Positions 1-6,054 of a stretch of DNA of 12,493 bases are shown piece by piece. The stretch is from DASRSS01 sp035656335 (GTDB lineage Bacteria > Actinomycetota > Actinomycetes > Mycobacteriales > Jatrophihabitantaceae), in assembly GCA_035656335.1 (NCBI GenBank), contig DASRSS010000229.1:1-12493 (forward strand). The letters are read 5' to 3'. How positions within the stretch are numbered: the stretch's first letter is position 1; every line of letters begins with the position of its first letter. The position numbers and the translations under genes were made by a program. The notes beneath the pieces are model-generated. The model searched no databases, was not told the DNA's origin, and saw only the letters and a list, made by a program, of their open reading frames with translations.

Positions 1-2131
1 CGACGGTGTCCGCCGCCTGCGGGTGCTCGCCCACCGCGCGCAGCCGGAGCCCCCATCGGGTGTGGAACAGCCCGAAGTGCACTGCCGCCACGATCACGTA
101 CGTCGCGTACAGGAAGATCGTGCCGTCGAAGAGCACGGGACCGATGATCGGGATGTCGCCCAGCACCGGGATCTTCCACACGCCGAAGTAGCCGGGGCTG
201 TTGTAGCTCGTGCTGCCCGAGCCGCTGGTCATCAGCGTGTTGAACAGGAACGTGGTCAGGCCGAGCGCGAACACGTTCAGCACGACACCGACGATCACCT
301 GGTCGACGAGGTAGCGGATCGACAGCACGGCCAGGATCGCGCCGAGCGCCAACCCGGCCAGCACGCCACCGAGCACGCCACCCCAGACGCTGCCGACCAC
401 CGTGCCGACGAAGGCGGACGTGAACGCGCCGAGCAGCAACTGCCCCTCGATCGCGACGTTGACGACACCGGCGCGCTCGCCGACCACGCCGGCCATCGAG
501 CCGAGGATCAGCGGGATCGCGAGCGGGAACAGCGATCCCTGCAGCAGCGACACCACGTTCAGGCCGACGTCCGTCCCGGCCTCGGACCAGATGATGAACG
601 ACAGCACGATGCCGACGACCGCGATCGTCGCGCACCAGCGCGCGGCCAGCCGCTCGGTCACGCGCAGCACCCCGGCGAGGATCGCGAGCACGCTCAGCAC
701 GATCACCGCGATACGCGCGTTGACCGTCCAGGAGCCGACATCGATCTTCGCGCCGGGCAACGAGAACTGGAACGTCGAGTCGTGCCGCGATCTCGAGCCC
801 AGCCCGAACAACCACAGCGACAGCAGGCCCAGCACGATCTGCAGCCCGCCCGCGGTGACGTGCCGCGGCAGGCGCGTCTTGCGGATGACCTTGACGCTCA
901 CGGCCAGGTTGCTGACGGCGCCGGTGAGGTTCAGCGAGCCGCGGTCCTTGAGACGGAACAGTGCGCGGATCAGGCGCGGCGCGGCGATGAAGATGACGAT
1001 CAGCGCCTGGATGACGGTGACGATGTCGATCGGCACCGTGGTCCGCGCCTGCATCGTCGCGCCGCCCTCGCGCAGCGCGCCGAGCAGCAGGCCGGCCGCG
1101 ACCGTCGGCCATGGGCGACACCGTCCGAGCAGCGCCACGGTGATCGCATCGAAGCCGACGTTCGAGTCGATGTTCGGTGTGACCTGGTAGGACGTCGCTC
1201 CGCCGAGCGTCAGCGCGCAGCCGGCGAGCCCGGACAGCGCGCCGGCGAGCGCCATCGTGATCATGGTGATGCCGCCGACCTTCATGCCGGCGGTCCCGGC
1301 CGCGGCCGCGTTCGCGCCAACCGCCCGCATCCGGAAGCCGAGCACGCTGCGGCTCAACAGCCACCACACCAGCGTCGCCGCGAGAAGCGCGAGGACGATG
1401 CCGAGGTTCACCTGCAGCGACGCACCGAACAGGTGCGGCAGCCGCGCCGTCCCGTGCACGATCTTGCTGGCCTGCCCGCCCGGACCGCTGACCACGCCAC
1501 CGAGCTGGATGAACCAGGCCAGCAGGAAGTACGCGATCCAGTTGAGCATGATCGTGGTGATCACCTCGTTGGCACCCGTGCGCGCCTTGAGGAAGCCGGC
1601 AAGGAACCCCCAGAACGCTCCGGCAGCGATGCCGGCCGCCAGCGCGACGATCAGGTGGATCACGTGCGGCAGCTGCCAGGCGAAGCCGACGTAGCCGGAG
1701 ATCGCGGCGCCGGCGATCACCTGGCCCTGGCCGCCGATGTTGAACAGGCCGGCACGGAACGCGAGCGCGATGCCGAGTCCGCACGCGATCAGCGGCGTGG
1801 CCGTGTAGATCGTGTTCGAGATCGGCCGGAACGCCAGCGAGGCGGTGTACGCGTGGTTCGGGTCGAAGATCGCGCCCTCGAACATCGCCTGGTACGCGTC
1901 GCGGATCGTGTACCAGGAGTCGCGGAACGTGTCCGCGGGCGACTGGAAGAAGTAGCCCATGTCATTGCGGACGGTCTGGTCCGACAACGCCATCAGGATG
2001 CCGCCGATGACGAGCGCGACGACGAACGCCAGCAGCGTCACCAGCCACGAGTCGCCGATCGGCGGACGGCGCTCGACGGCCTTGCGGTCGGTCTCCGGCG
2101 GCGGCGCCGACTCGGTCACCGTTGCTGTCAT
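1..2131 (-). CDS. Fused nucleoside ABC transporter permease (partial, C-terminus beyond left edge)
   Basis: Inner-membrane permease of a BmpA-type nucleoside importer. It starts at the ATG at 2131 (MTATVTESAPPP...) and reads without a stop to the edge, giving 710 visible residues. Two homologous permease halves lie in one frame. The first (about residues 30-385) carries FRAGLFNIGGQGQ near residue 125 and STLGFRMRAVGANAAAA near 260, as in YufP-like proteins. The second (about 450 onward) carries GERAGVVNVAIEGQ near 545 and TRWGLRLRAVGEHPQAADTV at 691-710, as in YufQ-like proteins. Both are hydrophobic throughout, joined by a more polar stretch near 385-410. I checked every codon from 1020 down to 2 and found no stop, so two overlapping genes are excluded. 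These permeases are usually separate genes of 300-430 residues. The gene follows the ATPase after a 91-bp gap; no clear Shine-Dalgarno sequence is visible. Confidence 0.9.
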   Translation of the reverse strand, partial: MTATVTESAPPPETDRKAVERRPPIGDSWLVTLLAFVVALVIGGILMALSDQTVRNDMGYFFQSPADTFRDSWYTIRDAYQAMFEGAIFDPNHAYTASLAFRPISNTIYTATPLIACGLGIALAFRAGLFNIGGQGQVIAGAAISGYVGFAWQLPHVIHLIVALAAGIAAGAFWGFLAGFLKARTGANEVITTIMLNWIAYFLLAWFIQLGGVVSGPGGQASKIVHGTARLPHLFGASLQVNLGIVLALLAATLVWWLLSRSVLGFRMRAVGANAAAAGTAGMKVGGITMITMALAGALSGLAGCALTLGGATSYQVTPNIDSNVGFDAITVALLGRCRPWPTVAAGLLLGALREGGATMQARTTVPIDIVTVIQALIVIFIAAPRLIRALFRLKDRGSLNLTGAVSNLAVSVKVIRKTRLPRHVTAGGLQIVLGLLSLWLFGLGSRSRHDSTFQFSLPGAKIDVGSWTVNARIAVIVLSVLAILAGVLRVTERLAARWCATIAVVGIVLSFIIWSEAGTDVGLNVVSLLQGSLFPLAIPLILGSMAGVVGERAGVVNVAIEGQLLLGAFTSAFVGTVVGSVWGGVLGGVLAGLALGAILAVLSIRYLVDQVIVGVVLNVFALGLTTFLFNTLMTSGSGSTSYNSPGYFGVWKIPVLGDIPIIGPVLFDGTIFLYATYVIVAAVHFGLFHTRWGLRLRAVGEHPQAADTV

Positions 2132-2144
2132 GCGGGGCCCCCGG

Positions 2145-2213
2145 AAAGTTGCGGAGTGCGGCTGGGGGTCCCCCCACCAATGAGGGCGTAGCCGGTGGGG
2201 GAGGAGCAACTTT
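2145..2213. repeat. Nested palindromic intergenic element
   Basis: The gap between ATPase and permease is largely a nested inverted repeat. The outer arms are AAAGTTGC (2145-2152) and GCAACTTT (2206-2213). The inner arms are CCCCCACC (2171-2178) and GGTGGGGG (2194-2201) around a 15-nt loop. An alternative short hairpin pairs TGGGGG (2163-2168) with CCCCCA (2171-2176). The G-run/C-run style resembles dispersed intergenic palindromes common in Streptomyces-like genomes. In the transporter mRNA it would fold just upstream of the permease start, so it could also act as a processing or attenuation site. Confidence 0.6.
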
Positions 2214-2222
2214 GCGGGGTGC

Positions 2223-3809
2223 TCATATTAGTGCCCCGATTCCTTCGTCATCGTCGCCGGCCTTGCTGACCTCGCTGACGTGTTCGGCGGCCTCGGACTG
2301 CGCGGCCTGCTCGGACACGCCGGCCATCATCAGGCCGACCTGGTCACGGGACGCGCCGCCGGCCAGCACGCCGATGATCTTGCCGCGGTAGAGCACGGCG
2401 ATGCGGTCGGCGAGGGCGAGCACCTCGTCCAGTTCGGTGGAGACGAGCACGATCGGCGTGCCCCGGTCGCGCTCGGCGACGATGCGTTCGTAGATGGCCA
2501 TCTGCGCGCCGACGTCGACGCCGCGGGTGGGTTGCGAGATCACCAGCAGCTTGAGCGGACGCGACAGCTCGCGCGCGACGACGACCTTCTGCTGGTTGCC
2601 GCCGGACAGCGTCCCGACCGCGCTGGCCGCTGCCGGCGGGCGGATGTCGAACTCGGCGATGCGCTGCGAGGCGTTCTGCGCGATCGCGCCGCGGCGCAGG
2701 CTCGGGCCGCGCGAAAACTCGGGCCGGTCGTAGATGTCCAGCACCAGGTTCTCGGCGACGGTGAAGCTGGAGATGAGCCCGTCGTGCTGGCGGTCCTCGG
2801 GAACGAACCCGACACCGCGCGCGAGGATCTCGTGCGGGCTGCTGCCCAGGAGCGACTGGCCGTCCAGCTCGATGGTTCCGGCCTCGACCGGACGGGTGCC
2901 GATCAGCGCCTCGACCAGTTCCTCCTGGCCGTTGCCCTGCACGCCGGCCAGCGCGACGATCTCGCCGGCGCGGACGTCCAGGTCGATTCCGTCGACGCTC
3001 ATCTGGCCGCGGTCGTCGAGCACCTGCAGGCCGTTGACTCGCAGCATCACCGGACCGGGTTCGACCGGCTTCTTGTCCAGCGACAGGTGCACGCTGCCGC
3101 CGACCATCAGCCCGGCGAGGTCGAGTTCGGACGTGGTCGGCGGGACCTCCTGCACGACCTTGCCCTGCCGGATGACCGTGATCCGGTCCGCGACGGCCTT
3201 GACCTCGCGCAGCTTGTGAGTGATGAAGACGATCGACGTGCCCGCTTCGCGCAGCTCGCGCATCACGCGGATCAGGTCATCGATCTCCTGCGGGGTGAGC
3301 ACCGCGGTCGGCTCGTCCAGGATCAGCACGCCGGCGCTGCGCACGAGCGCCTTGAGGATCTCCACGCGCTGCTGGACGCCGACCGGCAGGTCCTCGACGA
3401 GCGCGTCGGGATCCACGTCCAAGCCGTACTGCTCGGATAGCTGGCGCACCCGGGTGCGTGCGGTCTTGCGGTCCAGCCGGCCGAACGGGCCGGACGTGGC
3501 CTCGTTGCCGAGCATCACGTTCTCGGCGACGGTGAACACCGGGATGAGCATGAAGTGCTGGTGCACCATGCCGATTCCGGCAGCGATCGCGTCGTTCGGA
3601 CCGCGGAAGCGGCGCGCCCGGCCGTCCACCAGGATCTCCCCGGCGTCCGGCTGCTGCATGCCGTAGATGACGTTCATCAGCGTGGACTTGCCGGCGCCGT
3701 TCTCGCCGAGCAGTCCGTGGATCTCGCCGGGCTCGATCGTCAGGTCGATGGAGTCGTTCGCGACGACCGGGCCGAACGTCTTGGTGACGCCCCGCAGTTC
3801 GAGCTTCAT
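2223..3809 (-). CDS. Nucleoside ABC transporter ATP-binding protein (two NBDs)
   Basis: Cytoplasmic ATPase of the importer, 528 residues, a normal length for the YufO/RbsA-like double-NBD family. The first NBD has Walker A GENGAGKST (35-43), Q-loop region HQHFML (83-88), the family-type signature LPVGVQQ (141-147), Walker B VLILDEP (161-167) and H-loop His198. The second NBD has a degenerate Walker A GVQGNGQEE (289-297) lacking the Lys-Ser/Thr pair, a canonical signature LSGGNQQ (401-407) and a Walker B in which S425 replaces the usual acidic residue (LLVISQPTRGVD). A degenerate second site is usual for this family, so I read it as functional rather than decayed. The tail after about 495 is Ala/Glu-rich and variable. 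It lies 97 bp downstream of the lipoprotein gene. Confidence 0.95.
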   Translation of the reverse strand: MKLELRGVTKTFGPVVANDSIDLTIEPGEIHGLLGENGAGKSTLMNVIYGMQQPDAGEILVDGRARRFRGPNDAIAAGIGMVHQHFMLIPVFTVAENVMLGNEATSGPFGRLDRKTARTRVRQLSEQYGLDVDPDALVEDLPVGVQQRVEILKALVRSAGVLILDEPTAVLTPQEIDDLIRVMRELREAGTSIVFITHKLREVKAVADRITVIRQGKVVQEVPPTTSELDLAGLMVGGSVHLSLDKKPVEPGPVMLRVNGLQVLDDRGQMSVDGIDLDVRAGEIVALAGVQGNGQEELVEALIGTRPVEAGTIELDGQSLLGSSPHEILARGVGFVPEDRQHDGLISSFTVAENLVLDIYDRPEFSRGPSLRRGAIAQNASQRIAEFDIRPPAAASAVGTLSGGNQQKVVVARELSRPLKLLVISQPTRGVDVGAQMAIYERIVAERDRGTPIVLVSTELDEVLALADRIAVLYRGKIIGVLAGGASRDQVGLMMAGVSEQAAQSEAAEHVSEVSKAGDDDEGIGALI

Positions 3810-3850
3810 CGGATCATCAGTTCTGCAGTCATGAGGTTCGGCAGCACATG

Positions 3851-3893
3851 CGACGACGCTGCGCCGACCGGAGCGGCCGGCGCAGCGTCGTCG
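3851..3893 (-). terminator. 16-bp perfect hairpin between lipoprotein and ATPase genes
   Basis: The arms 3851-3866 and 3878-3893 are exact inverted complements (16 bp, almost all G/C) around an 11-nt loop that can itself pair CCG/CGG. On the transcribed minus strand it begins 13 nt after the lipoprotein stop codon and is not followed by a T-tract. It is thus either a U-less intrinsic terminator or an mRNA-stabilising hairpin. Such structures commonly let the binding protein be made in excess over the ATPase and permease; that role here is inferred. Confidence 0.7.
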
Positions 3894-3906
3894 AGAGCTG
3901 TTCGGA

Positions 3907-5034
3907 TCAGCTGCCGGCCTTCGGCGCCGACGGCGAGGCGACCTGGATCTTCCCGCTGATGATGTCGGCCTTGACCTGGTTGAGCTCGGACTTCAGCTGC
4001 GAGGAGACCTTGCCGTCGAAGTCGTGGAACGGCGCGAGGCCGGTGCCACCGTTGGCCAGCGTGCCGATGTAGTCCTTCCCGGTCCAGGTGCCGGCCGCAG
4101 CCTGCTCGACGATGTCCTTGACCGAGCCCTGGACGTTCTTGGTGACCGAGCTCAGGAACTCGCTGCAGTAGTTCGCGGCCTGGACGCAGCCGTCGGTGTC
4201 GACCCACAGCACGACACCCTTGCCCTCGGCCTTGACCTCGGCGGCGGTGCCGTTGTTGACCGCACCGGCTGCGGTGAAGATGACGTCGGCGCCGGCGTTG
4301 AGGAAGTTCTTGCCGAGCTGCTGGCCCTTGGCCGTGTCGGTGAAGCTGCCCGCGAAGGTGCCCTTCTGGGTCTTCTCGTTCCAGCCCAGCACCTGCACAT
4401 GCGTGCCGTGCTTCTGGTTGTAGTACTGCACGCCGTCGTAGTAGCCGTCCATGTACACCGTCACCGGCGGGATCTGCAGACCGCCGTACACGGCGACCTT
4501 GCCGGTCTTGGAGTAGCCGGCGGCCAGGTAGCCACCGAGGAAGCCGCCCTGCGCCGAGTTGTACTGCAGGCCGACCATGTTGGTGCCGTTGCCCGGGTTG
4601 TCGACCTCGGCGAAGTGCTGGTTCGGGTTCGCCTTGGCGGCGTTGGTGGTCGCCGTGCCCATCAGGCCACCGACCGTGACGATCAGGTTGCAGTTCTGCG
4701 TGAGCAAGTTGTTGATGTTGGTCGTGTAGTCCGCCTCGGTCTTGGACTGCACGTAGGTGACCTGCGCCTTGCCGTCCTTCTGGGCCTCCTGCATGCCCGC
4801 CCACGCGGACTGGTTGAAGGAGTGGTCGTCGATGCCGCCGACGTCGGTGACCATGCACGCCTTGAAGCTCGCGGTCGTGGTGCCGGTGCTGGCCCCGGTG
4901 TTGGCAGCACTGTTGGCAGAGCTGTTGTTGTTCGAGCTGGGCTTGCTGCCGCAGCCGCTCAGCAGCAGAGCGCTCGCGGCGAGCGTGGCCAGTGCCACCG
5001 CCGTGACATTACGACGCAACCTGATCACCTTCAC
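3907..5034 (-). CDS. BmpA-family substrate-binding lipoprotein (nucleoside importer)
   Basis: Extracytoplasmic binding protein of the importer, 375 residues, basic membrane lipoprotein family (PF02608-type). The N-terminus is a lipoprotein signal: basic MKVIRLRR, a hydrophobic core (about 10-25) and lipobox LSGC with Cys28 as the lipidated residue. A Ser/Asn/Thr-rich tether follows (about 29-56). The mature domain opens with MVTDVGGIDDHSFNQSAWAGM (61-81), the hallmark of Bmp/Med/PnrA proteins, which bind purine or other nucleosides. The start is a GTG at 5034 without a strong Shine-Dalgarno sequence; a second in-frame GTG at 5028 is a possible alternative. It is the first gene of the importer operon and diverges from the plus-strand enzyme genes. 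The ligand cannot be read from sequence alone. Confidence 0.94.
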   Translation of the reverse strand: MKVIRLRRNVTAVALATLAASALLLSGCGSKPSSNNNSSANSAANTGASTGTTTASFKACMVTDVGGIDDHSFNQSAWAGMQEAQKDGKAQVTYVQSKTEADYTTNINNLLTQNCNLIVTVGGLMGTATTNAAKANPNQHFAEVDNPGNGTNMVGLQYNSAQGGFLGGYLAAGYSKTGKVAVYGGLQIPPVTVYMDGYYDGVQYYNQKHGTHVQVLGWNEKTQKGTFAGSFTDTAKGQQLGKNFLNAGADVIFTAAGAVNNGTAAEVKAEGKGVVLWVDTDGCVQAANYCSEFLSSVTKNVQGSVKDIVEQAAAGTWTGKDYIGTLANGGTGLAPFHDFDGKVSSQLKSELNQVKADIISGKIQVASPSAPKAGS

Positions 5035-5080
5035 TAGTAGTGGACGCGGCGCGGGCCGCGTTGGGCCGGCGCAGTCTTGT

Positions 5081-5092
5081 TCGGACGTCCGA
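5081..5092. promoter_or_regulatory. 12-bp perfect palindrome, candidate operator
   Basis: TCGGACGTCCGA is a perfect palindrome in the divergent control region. It would lie just downstream of the start point predicted from the proposed importer promoter (-10 at 5104-5109), where a repressor could block transcription. GC-rich DNA makes such palindromes by chance, so confidence is low. Confidence 0.3.
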
Positions 5093-5103
5093 GGACGGGA
5101 GCC

Positions 5104-5134
5104 ACCCTAACTCCCCGGTGAGGGCATGGGTCAA
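5104..5134 (-). promoter_or_regulatory. Candidate promoter for the importer operon
   Basis: On the minus strand TTGACC (5134-5129) and TAGGGT (5109-5104) match sigma70-like -35 and -10 hexamers, separated by 19 bp, slightly long. The predicted start near 5097 gives a leader of about 60 nt before the lipoprotein GTG. Confidence 0.4.
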
Positions 5135-5138
5135 TGCC
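5123..5138. promoter_or_regulatory. Inverted repeat over the importer -35 box, candidate operator
   Basis: GGCAT (5123-5127) and ATGCC (5134-5138) are exact inverted repeats separated by 6 bp, and they cover the proposed -35 box of the importer promoter. The location suits a repressor; no matching regulator gene is identified. Confidence 0.3.
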
Positions 5139-5153
5139 AGGGGGCCCTACCGG

Positions 5154-5167
5154 GCAAAGCGTTATGC
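5154..5167. promoter_or_regulatory. LacI-like imperfect palindrome between the divergent promoters
   Basis: GCAAAGCGTTATGC pairs at 5 of 7 positions around a central CG. This general form is seen in LacI-family operators, which control many sugar and nucleoside loci. It lies midway between the two proposed divergent promoters and could serve both. No LacI-family gene is in the window. Confidence 0.25.
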
Positions 5168-5184
5168 AACCTTGCCGATCCCTC

Positions 5185-5212
5185 TGGACGCGGCGCACGC
5201 AGCGCCTAGGGT
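5185..5212 (+). promoter_or_regulatory. Candidate promoter for the enzyme operon
   Basis: TGGACG (5185-5190) and TAGGGT (5207-5212), spaced 16 bp, are a weak -35 and a good actinobacterial-type -10. The predicted start near 5219 leaves a leader of about 38 nt before the ATG at 5257, with an AGGAAG Shine-Dalgarno-like motif at 5238-5243. Confidence 0.35.
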
Positions 5213-5256
5213 TACCGCCGACAGGCCGGCCCGCTGCAGGAAGTTGATGATCACCG

Positions 5257-6036
5257 ATGAACCCGGACGAATCGCCCGCCGGGCTGCCGGACCTGACCGG
5301 ATTCGCGGTTCTCGTGACCGGGGCCAGCGGCAATCTGGGCGCGGGGATCGCCCGCCGGTTCGCCGTGGCCGGCGCGTCCGTCGCGCTGCACTACCACCGG
5401 GGCACGGCGGCGGCCGGGGCGCTCGCGGCCGAGCTGGCGTCGGGCGGCACGCGCGCCGTCGCGCTGGCCGCCGACCTCACCGACCCGGACGCGTGCGCCC
5501 GGCTGGTCGACGCCGCCGCGTCGGAACTCGGCGGGCTGACCACGCTGATCAACAACGCCGGCGTGCAGCCGGTGACACCGCTGGCCGACCTGTCGCCCGC
5601 CGAGTGGCAGCGGGTGCTGGACGGCAACCTCACCGGCGTGTTCGCGTGCACCCAGGCGGCCGCCGCGGTCATGGAATGCGGGGGAACGATCACGCACATC
5701 GCCTCGATCGAGGGCAGCCAGCCGGCATTCGGGCACTCCCACTACAGCGCGGCCAAGGCGGCCGTGATCATGCACGCGCGCGCGGCCGCGTTGGAGTACG
5801 GGCCGCGCGGGATCCGCGTCAACACCGTCTCCCCCGGGCTGATCGCGCGCGACGGCCTCGAACAGGACTGGCCGGACGGCGTGGCTCGCTGGCACGCGTC
5901 CGCTCCGCTGGGCCGGCTCGGCACGCCGTCGGACGTCGGCGACGCGTGCGTGTTCCTGGCCTCCCCGCTCGCGCGCTGGATCACCGGTCATGATCTCGTG
6001 GTGGACGGCGGGGTGTCCGTCCACCCCACGTGGTGA
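5257..6036 (+). CDS. Short-chain dehydrogenase/reductase (SDR)
   Basis: Classical SDR of 259 residues, the usual length. It shows the cofactor motif TGASGNLG (21-28), the structural NNAG (99-102), catalytic Asn124 (GNLTGVF), Ser150, Tyr163 and Lys167 (YSAAK) at canonical spacing, and the C-terminal ITGHDLVVDGG. The segment after beta-2 (ALHYHRG) lacks the Asp typical of NAD-specific enzymes and carries basic residues, which suggests NADP(H); that is an inference. The substrate is not recognisable. As first gene of the apparent enzyme operon, 18 bp before the aldolase-SDR start, it may handle the aldehyde released by the aldolase or a sugar/nucleoside hydroxyl. The ATG at 5257 is preceded by AGGAAG, 13 nt upstream, a longish spacing. 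Confidence 0.9.
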   Translation: MNPDESPAGLPDLTGFAVLVTGASGNLGAGIARRFAVAGASVALHYHRGTAAAGALAAELASGGTRAVALAADLTDPDACARLVDAAASELGGLTTLINNAGVQPVTPLADLSPAEWQRVLDGNLTGVFACTQAAAAVMECGGTITHIASIEGSQPAFGHSHYSAAKAAVIMHARAAALEYGPRGIRVNTVSPGLIARDGLEQDWPDGVARWHASAPLGRLGTPSDVGDACVFLASPLARWITGHDLVVDGGVSVHPTW

Positions 6037-6054
6037 TCCTCGAAAGGCATGTCG

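Noticed and set aside
23..2191. Plus-strand open frame of 722 codons
   Set aside because: It is the exact antisense frame of the permease gene; the protein is Arg/Asp/His-rich low complexity with no family motif, an artefact of GC-rich codon bias.
421..3865. Degenerate second ATPase site as a sign of a broken transporter
   Set aside because: A missing Walker A lysine and altered Walker B in the second NBD are normal in this importer family.
3806..4858. Minus-strand open frame of 350 codons overlapping the lipoprotein gene
   Set aside because: Shifted frame of the BmpA-type gene with no signal peptide or recognisable motifs.
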